Of a stretch of DNA of 20,689 nucleotides, positions 7,653 through 15,081 are shown piece by piece. The DNA is from DATLOJ01 sp035536315 (GTDB lineage: Bacteria; Actinomycetota; CADDZG01; JAHWKV01): assembly GCA_035536315.1 (NCBI GenBank), contig DATLOJ010000102.1, positions 1 to 20,689 of the forward strand. Direction: 5' to 3'. The translations under genes and the position numbers were made by a program. Each line of letters starts with the position of its first letter. Positions within the stretch are counted from its first letter, which is position 1. The notes beneath the pieces were generated by a model, which had not been told where the DNA came from, searched no databases, and saw nothing but the letters and a program-made list of their open reading frames with translations.

Positions 7653-8876
7653 TTACTCGCCGATGAGGTCGAAAATCTTGAACATCGGCATGTAGAGCGC
7701 GATGACCATCGCTCCCACAAGCCCACCGAGAACGGCGATCATTAGTGGCTCGAGCATAGCCGTGAGGGATTCTGTGGTCGATTCGACCTCTTGCTCGTAA
7801 AAGTCGGCGATCTTGTCGAGCATATCGTCGACCTGCCCTGTGTCCTCTCCCACCGAGATCATCTGAACGACCATTGGGGGAAAGACTTTGTGGTTCATCA
7901 AAGGGCCGGCGATGCTCTCGCCTTCCCGCACACTGCTCCGCACGTCGGTGGCAGCGCGCCCGATAACAGCGTTACCCGCTGCCTCAGCGGTTATCTCCAG
8001 GGCCTGCAAGACCGGGACTCCACTTCTGAGCAGGAGTGAGAGGGTTCTCGCGAAACGGGCTAAGGCGATCTTGATGAACAGGTCGCCGAACACCGGCATC
8101 TTGAGTTTTATCTTGTCCGTTCGGAAACGAACGTTTTCGCTCGACCTGCGGCCACGCTTGTAAGCGATGAATCCGCCGATAGCGAAGGCGATTGCAAGCG
8201 GGATGATGATGATGGCCTTTTCACTGAGAAACACCAATATCTTTGTAGGCAGTGGAAGCTCTCCTCCGAGGTCATCGAACATCTCCGCAAATGTTGGGAC
8301 GATGAAGACCAGCATGATGCTGACCAGCACTCCGGCGATCATGAACACAACCACCGGGTAGGTCATGGCGGACTTGATCTTTTGACGAAGCTTGTAGTCC
8401 TTTTCATAGCTGTCGGCGATTCGTTCCAGCACAATCTCGAGCGAGCCCCCGGTTTCACCCGCCCTGACCAATGACACGAATAAAGGCTGAAATACCTTTG
8501 GGTACTTGGCCATTGAGTTGGAGAGGCTCGAGCCTCCTTCGACGTCGTCTCTCACCAGGCCTACCGTTTCGGCAAGTTTCTTGTTGGAGGTTTGCTCGGT
8601 GAGGATTGTCAGGGACCTAAGTAGAGACAGGCCCGATCCGATCATCGTTGCGAATTGTCGGGAGAAGATCGCGAGGTCCTTCAGCTTCACCCTTTGCGGA
8701 AGGATGTTGATCTCCATGCTGAGACCCTTTTTCTTTGTGCTGCGGATCTCGAGCGGGAAGAGGTTTTGGGCTCTGAGGCGCGCGGCTACTGCGTTGCTTG
8801 ATTCGGCATCCATCGTTCCCTCGACGATGGTGCCCTCTCGGTTTCTTACCCGGTACGCCCAGGTTGCTCCAGCCAT
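7653..8876 (-). CDS. pilC: Type IV pilus inner-membrane platform protein PilC (T2SS F family)
   Basis: The 407-residue protein has the standard layout: a soluble N-terminal region (WAYRVRNREGTIVEGTMDAES), a first T2SSF domain at about 70-195 (FSRQFATMIGSGLSLLRSL, FVSLVRAGETGGSLEIVLERIADSYEK), membrane helices at about 173-200 and 220-243, a second T2SSF domain at about 272-395 (FARTLSLLLRSGVPVLQALEI, MISVGEDTGQVDDMLDKIADFYE), and a last membrane helix near the C-terminus. PilC couples the cytoplasmic ATPases to pilin insertion and extraction. GGAGG sits 5 nt before the ATG. It is the first gene of this transcript; pilB and pilT, which often precede pilC, are not adjacent because the next gene upstream is divergent. 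Confidence 0.96.
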   Translation of the reverse strand: MAGATWAYRVRNREGTIVEGTMDAESSNAVAARLRAQNLFPLEIRSTKKKGLSMEINILPQRVKLKDLAIFSRQFATMIGSGLSLLRSLTILTEQTSNKKLAETVGLVRDDVEGGSSLSNSMAKYPKVFQPLFVSLVRAGETGGSLEIVLERIADSYEKDYKLRQKIKSAMTYPVVVFMIAGVLVSIMLVFIVPTFAEMFDDLGGELPLPTKILVFLSEKAIIIIPLAIAFAIGGFIAYKRGRRSSENVRFRTDKIKLKMPVFGDLFIKIALARFARTLSLLLRSGVPVLQALEITAEAAGNAVIGRAATDVRSSVREGESIAGPLMNHKVFPPMVVQMISVGEDTGQVDDMLDKIADFYEQEVESTTESLTAMLEPLMIAVLGGLVGAMVIALYMPMFKIFDLIGE

Positions 8877-8993
8877 TGAACCTCCAGAATGGTCGAACTT
8901 CTATTTTGACCCCTCGGCACGCAAAAGACACGGCTTGAGCTTGGATATCCTGATGCCGCCACGTTCGGTGGCCAATCAAAGCAAGGGGCACAC
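8877..8993. promoter_or_regulatory. Divergent intergenic region between pilC and the aldehyde dehydrogenase
   Basis: These 117 bases must hold the promoters for the pilus operon (leftward) and the dehydrogenase (rightward), since the genes start head to head. I see the pilC GGAGG at 8881-8885, the AAGGGG of the dehydrogenase about 6 nt before its ATG, and a small hairpin GCCAC-GTTCG-GTGGC at 8958-8972. No -35/-10 pair on either strand is convincing by eye. Confidence 0.5.
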
Positions 8994-10487
8994 ATGACAA
9001 AGAGCTTTCAGAACTACATCTCCGGGAAGTGGGTTGAACCCGCGTCCGGGCAATATTTCGCCAGTCTCAATCCGGCAGACCGCAACGAGGAAATGGGCAA
9101 GTTTCCGAAGTCCACATCCGAGGACGTCGAGAAGGCCGTCGCTGCGGCAAAGGCGGCATACCCGGCGTGGCACCGGGTGCCCGTCCCGGAGAGAGCCGAC
9201 TACGTGCTGCGCGCCGGGCTGATCCTCGAGACACGCAAGGAGGAGCTTTCCGAGCTGATGACAAGGGAGATGGGCAAAACGCTCAAGGAGAGCAGAGCCG
9301 ATGTCCAGGAGGGCATCGACTTTTGCTTCTACATGGCGGGCGAGGGACGCAGGTTCTTCGGAAACACCGTTCCGGCGGAGCTCCCGAGCAAGTTCTCCAT
9401 GACGCTTCGGCACCCGATAGGAGTGGTCGCTCTCATCACACCGTGGAACTTCCCCATCGCAATTCCTTTGTGGAAGATTGCGCCGGCGATCGTCGCCGGA
9501 TGTACCAGCATCTTCAAACCGGCGGAGGACACGCCGCTTCTTGCCGCACTGCTCGTCGAGATATTCGATGAAGTCGGACTGCCCCCGGGAGTTCTGAATC
9601 TCATTCACGGGTTTGGCGAGGAGGCAGGCGATCCGCTCGTAAAGCATCCGGACGTACGAGCGGTTTCCTTCACCGGATCTCTCGATGTGGGTCGCTACAT
9701 CAACGAGACGTGTGGCCGGCTGATGAAGAGATGCTCATTGGAGCTTGGTTCCAAGAACGCCTTGATCGTGATGCCCGACGCGGACCTCAGCCTTGCGGTC
9801 GAGGCTGCGGCTTGGGGAGCGTTTGCAACAAGCGGCCAGCGCTGCACCGCTACGAGCAGGCTGATCGTTCATCCGAAGGCTGCCGCTGACTTCAAAGACG
9901 GCCTGCTCGAGCGGGTCGGCAAGATGAAGGTTGGATCTGGGTTGGATCCCGATGTGGAGCTGGCCCCCGTCATCAACGAAAAGCAGAAGGACCGGGTTCT
10001 TTCCTACATAAAGGTGGGCCGCGACGAGGGAGCCAAGGTACTTACAGGAGGGAACGAGCTAACGGGAGGAGCGCACAGCAACGGCTACTTCATCGAGCCA
10101 ACCGTGTTCGACGGAATGACGCGCGACATGCGGATCGCGAAGGAGGAGATCTTCGGCCCAGTAACCGGAATCATGACTGCAGAGTCGCTGGACGAGGCGA
10201 TAGACATTGCGAACTCCACGCAGTACGGGCTTTCGTGCTCGATTTACACAAGAGACATCACTTCGACGTTCCGCGCGATCCAGGAACTCGAGTTTGGAGT
10301 CGTCTACATCAACGCGCCAACTATTGGCGCAGAAGTTCAGCTTCCCTTCGGCGGGATGAAGTCAACAGGCAACGGCCATAGAGAGGCGGGCCCGCAGTCG
10401 CTCGATGAGTTCACCGAGTGGAAGGCGGTATCGGTCGACTTCTCGGGCAAAGTTCAGAAAGCTCAGATGAAAGAAGAAGCCCCTTAG
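8994..10487 (+). CDS. NAD(P)-dependent aldehyde dehydrogenase
   Basis: A complete 497-residue ALDH-superfamily enzyme that would oxidise an aldehyde to its acid in the cytoplasm. Landmarks: PWNFP with Asn152, K175 in FKPAEDTP, FTGS at 226-229, general base E250 in LELGSKN, nucleophile C284 in GQRCTA, EEIFGPV, and the C-terminal LPFGGMKSTGNGHREAG. The region 117-290 and the AEVQLPFGG ending resemble, from memory, the uncharacterised AldH group typified by a Candidatus Kuenenia protein and neighbouring semialdehyde dehydrogenases. The usual LELGGKN is LELGSKN here. Start ATG follows AAGGGG at about 6 nt. It stands alone, divergent from pilC and convergent with the phosphatase gene 31 nt away. 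The aldehyde substrate is not deducible; P5C dehydrogenase is possible given the proline dehydrogenase in the window but is not favoured. Confidence 0.95.
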   Translation: MTKSFQNYISGKWVEPASGQYFASLNPADRNEEMGKFPKSTSEDVEKAVAAAKAAYPAWHRVPVPERADYVLRAGLILETRKEELSELMTREMGKTLKESRADVQEGIDFCFYMAGEGRRFFGNTVPAELPSKFSMTLRHPIGVVALITPWNFPIAIPLWKIAPAIVAGCTSIFKPAEDTPLLAALLVEIFDEVGLPPGVLNLIHGFGEEAGDPLVKHPDVRAVSFTGSLDVGRYINETCGRLMKRCSLELGSKNALIVMPDADLSLAVEAAAWGAFATSGQRCTATSRLIVHPKAAADFKDGLLERVGKMKVGSGLDPDVELAPVINEKQKDRVLSYIKVGRDEGAKVLTGGNELTGGAHSNGYFIEPTVFDGMTRDMRIAKEEIFGPVTGIMTAESLDEAIDIANSTQYGLSCSIYTRDITSTFRAIQELEFGVVYINAPTIGAEVQLPFGGMKSTGNGHREAGPQSLDEFTEWKAVSVDFSGKVQKAQMKEEAP

Positions 10488-10518
10488 TTCCGCGCTGCGG
10501 GGTAGTCAACCGTTGCCT

Positions 10519-11817
10519 TCACACGCGCACGGCCAGCAGGCAGACGTCGTCCATGGCGTCGTCCTCGAGAGTTGCGACCAGACCATCACAGAAGTCGTCG
10601 AGGCTTTTGCTCGCAAGTGACTCTGCTGTGGTTTGAAGCCGGGCGAGTCCATTCTCCAGGCTTTCGCCCACGCGCTCGACAAGACCGTCGGTGTACAGAA
10701 GCAGAATGGCACCAGCGGGCATTGTGAGCGACTCGTCGGAGCGTGCATAGTCGTTGGCAAGGCCGAGAAGAACATGTTCTTCGGTTTCCAGGTAACGGGA
10801 GCCCTTTGGAGTCGTCAGTAAGGGGGGAGGGTGACCCGCGTTTGCAAACCTCAATGTCCACGAGCCGCCGCCTTTTGGATCTAATCGGCCAGAGGAATGG
10901 GTCAGTAGTCCGTAGACGCACGTCGTGATTTCCCCAATCCCAAACTGCGTGATCGTTTCGTCCAGCCGGGCGAGGACATCGCTCGGGGGCTCACGGCGGT
11001 CGAGGGCCAGGGACCGCAGCATGTTCCTGAGCTGAGCCATCTGAACGGCAGCACCCATGTCATGACCCGCGACATCCCCGATTACAAGCGCCATCTCTCC
11101 ATCGGGGGTTGGGAAAGCGTCATACCAATCGCCACCCACCTGGGCTTTGGTTGCTGAGGGGCGGTATCGGGAGACAATGTCCAACCCTGGTACATGAGGC
11201 AGAACCGAAAGCATGCTCCGCTGCAGGATCAAAGCGGCGGCAGCTTGTTCCTCCAACTCGTCGCCTCGATGTTCGCTGGTAACGAGCTCTCCGGCCAGGA
11301 CTTTCGCTCGGCGGCGGTGTGTTGCCGAATCCAACGCGACGGCCGCGTGCGCGGCGAAGGCTCCGCCGGTTGCGGTCTGCTCCGCTCCGAAGGCTGCGGG
11401 CAGCCCCGAATACAGATTCAGGGATCCGAGCGTGTTCTGTTCGACAAACAAGCGGAAGCTCAACATGCTGCGAACTCCCGTCTCGGCGGCTGCCCTTGAC
11501 GCAAAGTCCGGCCAGCGCGTTTCGGTGGCGAGGTCGTCTGTGACGAACACGGCGTGCTTTCGCAAGGCATCGAGGCACGGGCCCTGGTTGGCCTCGTACT
11601 GAATTCGATCCACCGCAAGGGGTACCGGGCCGGTTGCTGCGGGCGTGGTGACCTTGCTATTCACAACCATTGTGATTCCGGCGTGCTCGCAGTTTGCGAT
11701 TAGCCGAGGCGCTAGATCGACAATGCGCTGCAGCGTTTCTTGCTCCGAGCCCTCCGACTGCAACGCGCGGGCCACATAGGCAAATGCCTCTGCTCCAACT
11801 GGTTGGGATTGCTGCAT
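10519..11817 (-). CDS. GAF-PP2C/SpoIIE-type serine phosphatase
   Basis: The 432-residue protein has a GAF sensor domain at about 25-165 (YEANQGPCLDAL, SMLSFRLF, GSLNLYS), a helical linker at about 180-205, and a SpoIIE-like PP2C domain at about 210-432. Phosphatase motifs are intact: GGDWYD (228-233), GDVAGHDMGAA (247-257), FANAGHPPPLL, LLLYTDGLVE and the C-terminal MDDVCLLAV; D230 and D248 would bind the metals. Such proteins dephosphorylate anti-anti-sigma factors in partner-switching pathways common in actinobacteria. No anti-sigma or STAS gene is next to it. GGGGGA precedes the ATG at 6 nt. It follows the SDR gene by 67 nt on the same strand and may share its transcript. The signal sensed by GAF is unknown. 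Confidence 0.94.
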   Translation of the reverse strand: MQQSQPVGAEAFAYVARALQSEGSEQETLQRIVDLAPRLIANCEHAGITMVVNSKVTTPAATGPVPLAVDRIQYEANQGPCLDALRKHAVFVTDDLATETRWPDFASRAAAETGVRSMLSFRLFVEQNTLGSLNLYSGLPAAFGAEQTATGGAFAAHAAVALDSATHRRRAKVLAGELVTSEHRGDELEEQAAAALILQRSMLSVLPHVPGLDIVSRYRPSATKAQVGGDWYDAFPTPDGEMALVIGDVAGHDMGAAVQMAQLRNMLRSLALDRREPPSDVLARLDETITQFGIGEITTCVYGLLTHSSGRLDPKGGGSWTLRFANAGHPPPLLTTPKGSRYLETEEHVLLGLANDYARSDESLTMPAGAILLLYTDGLVERVGESLENGLARLQTTAESLASKSLDDFCDGLVATLEDDAMDDVCLLAVRV

Positions 11818-11884
11818 TTGTTTCCCCCGGAAACCCTCTCCCAGGCATCCTTCTGAACCCAGGTAATGCCTAATTCTACTCCTA

Positions 11885-12643
11885 TCAGGCAGTCATCCCA
11901 CCGTCGACGATAAGGTTGGCTCCCGTCACGTAAGAGGACGCATCCGAGGCCAGAAAAACCACGGCCCCCGCCATCTCTTCGGGCTTTGCCCACCTTTTCA
12001 TCGGGATTCTCTCGAGAGTCATGTTGACGAAGAACTCGTTTTCCGAAAGCGATCCCCAGATCTCCGTCTCGACGGCTCCCGGCGACAAGGTGTTCACCCT
12101 CACCCCGGCCTCCGCCCACTCCTGAGCCAGCACCCTGGTGACCGCGATCACACCGGCTTTGGCAGCGGAGTAGTTCGCTCTGAGGGGAGTGGGCGACACC
12201 CCGTCGACCGACGCAACGTTTATTACGGAGCCCTTTCCTTTCGACATCAAATGAGGCGCCGCCGCCTTGCAAACGCGAAAGATCGAAGTGAGGTTGAGAT
12301 CGACGACCTTCGTCCAGCCGTCCTCTCTCATGTCGGTGAGCGGTGACATGAAACGGGTCCCGCCTGCGTTGTTGACCACAATGTCGAGCCCGCCCAGCTC
12401 CTCGACTGTCTTGGTGATGCTTTCTTCGACACTTCCTGTGTCGGTCACATCGCATTGAAGAACGAGTGCCTTGCGGCCCGCCTTTTCCACCAGGGCGGCA
12501 GTTTCCTGAAGGCCCTCGACTCCTCTGGCGGCGAGAGCAACATCAGCCCCGCTTTCCGCAAGCGCCGCAGCAATCGACCTGCCGATTCCTTTGCTGGCTC
12601 CCGTGACAAATGCAACCTTGCCCGTGAGTGAGAAGTCCACCAT
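11885..12643 (-). CDS. Short-chain dehydrogenase/reductase (classical SDR)
   Basis: I choose the ATG at 12643, giving 252 residues (typical for classical SDRs), because GGAGG lies exactly 5 nt upstream; an ATG 12 nt earlier and a longer reading add only non-family residues. The Rossmann signature TGASKGIG is at 14-21, NNAG at 91-94, and the catalytic tetrad is N117, S145, Y158 and K162. ARG at the end of the second strand suggests NADP preference. The C-terminal part (SPGAVETEIW, LASDASSYVTGANLIVDGG) is typical of FabG-like or glucose-dehydrogenase-like members. It is divergent from the aminopeptidase gene (65 nt) and upstream of the phosphatase. The substrate cannot be told; annotation as a 3-oxoacyl-ACP reductase would be a guess. 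Confidence 0.94.
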   Translation of the reverse strand: MVDFSLTGKVAFVTGASKGIGRSIAAALAESGADVALAARGVEGLQETAALVEKAGRKALVLQCDVTDTGSVEESITKTVEELGGLDIVVNNAGGTRFMSPLTDMREDGWTKVVDLNLTSIFRVCKAAAPHLMSKGKGSVINVASVDGVSPTPLRANYSAAKAGVIAVTRVLAQEWAEAGVRVNTLSPGAVETEIWGSLSENEFFVNMTLERIPMKRWAKPEEMAGAVVFLASDASSYVTGANLIVDGGMTA

Positions 12644-12708
12644 CTCTTCCTCCATTGGTAGCGTTGGCGACCGATACAATCCCGGCCCCCAGCCAGGAAG
12701 GCAAATCC
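12644..12708. promoter_or_regulatory. Short divergent promoter region of SDR and aminopeptidase genes
   Basis: Sixty-five bases separate the two starts. They hold both ribosome-binding sites (GGAGG for the SDR; AGGAAGG about 8 nt before the aminopeptidase ATG) and a rightward -10-like TACAAT at 12675-12680. A well-spaced -35 is not evident. Confidence 0.35.
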
Positions 12709-13668
12709 ATGACAACCCTGAACGATGCTGCCGCAGTAGTTGTCGAGACGCATCTGGGGGTGCGCAAGGACGAGGTTGTCCTGATCATTACGGACGAATG
12801 GCGCAGGCGTATTGCCGGTGCCCTCTTCGAGGCGGCCCGCCGGGCAGGCACCGAACCGGTCCTCATCGAGATCGTAGAGAGAAAGACTCACGGAGCAGAA
12901 TTGCCGGCGGCGGTCGCTGCAGCGATGGCAGAAGCTGATGTGGTCATCGCCCCCACGACCAAGTCTCTTTCACATACATCCGCCCGGAAGAGTGCGACCG
13001 AGCGTGGTGCCAGAGTTGCCTCTATGCCCGAGGTGACCGAGGCAATGATGGAGCGCTGCCTTGCCGCGGACCCCGGTCGCCTCTCCAGTCTTGGGGCCGC
13101 ATACGCAGAGGCCCTCACCAATGCCAGCCAGGCCAGACTGTCCAGCCCCTCGGGCACCGAATGCACCTTCAACCTTCTGGGCAGGACCGGAATTTCAGAC
13201 GATGGGGACCTGACTAAAAAGGGGGCCTTCGGCAACCTTCCGGCCGGAGAGGCGTTCATTGCGCCCGTAGAAACAGACGCCGAGGGGGTCATAGTCTTCG
13301 ACGCTTCGCTGTCCCCCGACTATCTCCTGGACAGCCCGGTCAGAGTCGTCGTCAAGGGCGGGGTGGTGATGGAGGTGTCCGGCGGAGCTGCTCCGCTGTT
13401 CCTGCAACTGCCGAAGAGCTTCGGACCCGATGCTTGGCGCGTCGCGGAGCTGGGGATAGGGACCAACGACCGGGCCACGATTACGGGCAACATCCTGGAG
13501 GACGAAAAAGTCCTGAGTACGGCACACGTTGCTTTTGGCAACAACGCGTCGATAGGCGGAGTTACCAGCTCGGTCGCTTCACACCATGACGGGATCATCA
13601 AGCACGTGACTCTGGAGCTCGACGGCAAGACCGTGATCCGAGAAGGAAAGCTCCTGCTGGACGGGTAG
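12709..13668 (+). CDS. M29-like metallo-aminopeptidase / NicX-like family protein
   Basis: The ATG at 12709 (AGGAAGG about 8 nt upstream) gives 319 residues; an in-frame extension to 12628 would run into the SDR gene and adds no recognisable sequence. Family landmarks lie in the C-terminal half in the expected order: NLPAGEAFIAPVE with E181, AELGIGTN with E247, AHVAFGNN with H273, and SHHDGII with H292/H293 and D294. These correspond to the metal-binding glutamates, histidines and aspartate of aminopeptidase T (M29). The same fold includes NicX, a ring-cleaving dioxygenase, so peptidase activity is likely but not certain. The protein is shorter than the roughly 410 residues of classical M29 enzymes. 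It is monocistronic as far as visible; a GC-rich inverted repeat follows the stop. Confidence 0.85.
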   Translation: MTTLNDAAAVVVETHLGVRKDEVVLIITDEWRRRIAGALFEAARRAGTEPVLIEIVERKTHGAELPAAVAAAMAEADVVIAPTTKSLSHTSARKSATERGARVASMPEVTEAMMERCLAADPGRLSSLGAAYAEALTNASQARLSSPSGTECTFNLLGRTGISDDGDLTKKGAFGNLPAGEAFIAPVETDAEGVIVFDASLSPDYLLDSPVRVVVKGGVVMEVSGGAAPLFLQLPKSFGPDAWRVAELGIGTNDRATITGNILEDEKVLSTAHVAFGNNASIGGVTSSVASHHDGIIKHVTLELDGKTVIREGKLLLDG

Positions 13669-13681
13669 GCCTGCGGTCCCC

Positions 13682-13699
13682 GGCCCCCGGTCGTGGGCC
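13682..13699 (+). terminator. Possible weak terminator after the aminopeptidase gene
   Basis: GGCCC and GGGCC arms enclose eight bases, followed by a T-rich stretch (GGTCTTTCTTG). The stem is only 5 bp, so this is a weak candidate, but the position between a stop codon and the next promoter is right. Confidence 0.25.
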
Positions 13700-13720
13700 C
13701 CTGTGGTCTTTCTTGTACTT

Positions 13721-13749
13721 TTGGGCACTGGATTTTCCCCGGGTATACT
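13721..13749 (+). promoter_or_regulatory. Sigma70-type promoter of the HTH-kinase-bS22 operon
   Basis: TTGGGC (13721-13726), a 17-bp spacer and TATACT (13744-13749) lie 28 nt before the HTH ATG. The spacing is optimal and the -10 is one base off consensus. AAGGAGG follows at 13756-13762 in the predicted leader, about 15 nt from the ATG, which is longer than usual. It is the best promoter match I found in the window. Confidence 0.7.
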
Positions 13750-13777
13750 GCGCCGAAGGAGGTAAGCACCCGCCAGC

Positions 13778-13963
13778 ATGAATACCAAGTCTGAGTTCCT
13801 AACCGTCAGCGAGGTTGCTCGCCTCATGCGTGTTTCGAATATGACGGTCTATCGGCTGATTAGGTCAGGGTCTCTCCGAGCGGTCCAGGTTGGGAACCGC
13901 TATCGGGTCAGAGAATCAGACGTCCACCAGTACCTGGACGACCATTACGTAAAGGCGGGCTAG
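13778..13963 (+). CDS. Small excisionase-type helix-turn-helix DNA-binding protein (BdtA/Rv0500A-like)
   Basis: A 61-residue protein that is little more than one winged-helix domain: FLTVSEVARLMRVSNMTVYRLIRSG (8-31) is the helix-turn-helix and LRAVQVGNRYRVRESDVHQYL forms the wing, as in MerR/excisionase HTH_17 domains. From memory, actinobacteria carry an orthologue immediately upstream of the bS22 gene (Rv0500A in M. tuberculosis, bdtA in Streptomyces), often mislabelled excisionase. It is not a phage protein here; no integrase or attachment site is near. It is the first gene of the predicted seven-gene operon and may regulate it. The last codons and stop lie in a perfect palindrome (GCGGGCTAGCCCGC, 13955-13968). 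Confidence 0.92.
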   Translation: MNTKSEFLTVSEVARLMRVSNMTVYRLIRSGSLRAVQVGNRYRVRESDVHQYLDDHYVKAG

Positions 13964-13994
13964 CCCGCACCGCCCCGGCCTCACAAAAGCACGT

Positions 13995-14056
13995 CCATCG
14001 AAACGCGTCAGGTTTGACCCGGTTGTCCGGAAGTTCATGGCGTTTCGTCTCGATGG
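13995..14056 (+). promoter_or_regulatory. Compact three-helix inverted-repeat element upstream of the RNA kinase gene
   Basis: CCATCGAAACGC (13995-14006) can pair with GCGTTTC (14040-14046) and GATGG (14052-14056), 12 bp with a five-base bulge. Inside, two hairpins follow with no unpaired base before or between them: GTCA-GGTT-TGAC (14007-14018) and CCGG-TTGT-CCGG (14019-14030). The last arm ends one base before GAGGAGG, the ribosome-binding site of the kinase. The fold is drawn by eye and could be coincidence in GC-rich DNA; it is not a class I recognise. Confidence 0.35.
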
Positions 14057-14068
14057 TGAGGAGGCAGC

Positions 14069-14965
14069 TTGACCCGAGTAACCCAGTCCGAGCTGATCGA
14101 TCGCCTCCTTTCAGGTCCTGGAACGGTGGTTCTTCTCGGGTCGATCGATACCGGAAAGACCAGCTTTGGGTTGTCTCTCGCCGAGGAAGCGCGGGAAAGG
14201 GGCCTCAAGGCCGCCTACGTGGACTCCGATGTTGGGCAATCGACCGTGGGGCCCCCGACCTGTGTGGGACTCAAGCTCTGCTGGAACCTCGAAAAGGTCG
14301 ACGAGGAGTCCGTGGCTCTTGCAGATGAGATCGGGTTCGTTGGGTCCACCGCTCCGGAGGGTCACCTGCTTCCCCTGGTGGCCAGCACCGCGAGGCTCGT
14401 CGAGCACGCAAAACAGGCGGGGGCCGAGGTCGTAATAGTCGATACGAGCGCCCTGATCTCCGGGATTTACGGGGAGCTGCTCAAGTACTACAAGCTCGAC
14501 CTCATCAGGCCCAGGTCGATCGTGGGTTTCCAAAGAGGCGAGGAGCTCGAGCCCATTCTGGGGGTCGTCAGCCGCTTCTTTCCAGCCGAAGTGACTGTTC
14601 TGAAAGTCGAATCGGAAATCGTCGAAAGATCCGCCGAGGAACGCCTCGCCTCCCGCGAGGAGCGATTCAGGGCATACTTTCACCCCCCGCTGCAACGCTG
14701 GCGGGTAAAGCCAACAGTCTTCATGCCCAGCCTTCCGCCTGAGGTCGACTTGAAGAGGCTCGAAGGTCTGGTCGTTGGTCTCGAGGATGGTCGCGGGACC
14801 TGCACGGGGATTGGGCTGTTGGAGTACGACGAGAAAGAGAACGTTCTGCGCATGGTGTCCTCTGTGGGTGAGGGTGCGCAGGGCCTGCGACTCGGTTCCA
14901 TTCGTATCTCGACTGAAGGCCGGCAGCTTGGCCGTGTCACGATGCGGGACATGTTCGGTAGTTGA
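14069..14965 (+). CDS. Clp1/Grc3-like polynucleotide 5'-hydroxyl kinase
   Basis: A 298-residue P-loop protein. Walker A is GSIDTGKT (24-31), the GxxDxGKT form typical of the Clp1/Grc3 family, followed by VDSDVGQSTVGPPTCVGL (51-68), whose DxDxGQS and GPPT elements are characteristic of that family, and later VIVDTSALISGIYG. Known members phosphorylate RNA (or DNA) 5'-hydroxyl ends; eukaryotic and archaeal Clp1 act in tRNA splicing and RNA repair, and bacterial examples are much less studied. The C-terminal third (about 200-298) is a small beta-rich domain. I choose the TTG at 14069 because GAGGAGG lies 4 nt upstream. It lies between the HTH gene (105 nt) and bS22 (13 nt), genes that are adjacent in the actinobacteria I remember, so it looks inserted. 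Confidence 0.87.
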   Translation: MTRVTQSELIDRLLSGPGTVVLLGSIDTGKTSFGLSLAEEARERGLKAAYVDSDVGQSTVGPPTCVGLKLCWNLEKVDEESVALADEIGFVGSTAPEGHLLPLVASTARLVEHAKQAGAEVVIVDTSALISGIYGELLKYYKLDLIRPRSIVGFQRGEELEPILGVVSRFFPAEVTVLKVESEIVERSAEERLASREERFRAYFHPPLQRWRVKPTVFMPSLPPEVDLKRLEGLVVGLEDGRGTCTGIGLLEYDEKENVLRMVSSVGEGAQGLRLGSIRISTEGRQLGRVTMRDMFGS

Positions 14966-14978
14966 AGAAAGGCAATAG

Positions 14979-15080
14979 ATGTCGTCAGTAGTAAAAAAGC
15001 GGCGCAAGAAAATGCGCAAGAAGAAGCACAAGAAGATGCTGAAGAAGACCCGCTGGCAACGGCGCCAGCAGGGCAAGTAG
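14979..15080 (+). CDS. Small ribosomal subunit protein bS22 (AURKAIP1/COX24-like)
   Basis: A 33-residue peptide beginning MSSVVKKRRKKMRKKKHKK and ending RRQQGK, with about two thirds Lys/Arg. From memory it matches the mycobacterial protein Rv0500B (MGSVIKKRRKRMSKKKHRK), identified in ribosome structures as bS22 near the decoding region of the small subunit, and the C-terminal COX24/AURKAIP1 domain of mitoribosomal proteins. AAGAAAGG precedes the ATG at about 7 nt. It is one of the strongest taxonomic markers in the window. It begins 13 nt after the kinase stop, and its own stop is separated by one base from the proposed start of the next gene. Confidence 0.93.
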   Translation: MSSVVKKRRKKMRKKKHKKMLKKTRWQRRQQGK

Positions 15081-15081
15081 A

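Noticed and set aside
10490..10500. Terminator CCGC-GCT-GCGG between the convergent aldehyde dehydrogenase and phosphatase genes
   Set aside because: A 4-bp stem with no T-tract is too weak to call.
13778..13963. Excisionase, hence a prophage or integrative element
   Set aside because: The HTH protein is a conserved actinobacterial chromosomal gene beside bS22; there is no integrase, attachment repeat or phage gene nearby.
13955..13968. Perfect palindrome GCGGGCTAGCCCGC at the HTH stop codon
   Set aside because: Could be an operator or small hairpin, but as RNA it leaves only 5 bp with a 4-base loop and no T-run follows; noted within the HTH entry only.
14111..15076. A 321-codon open frame on the minus strand across the kinase and bS22 genes
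   Set aside because: It is antisense to two clear protein families; its N-terminal Phe/Leu run is just the reverse complement of the Lys/Arg codons of bS22.
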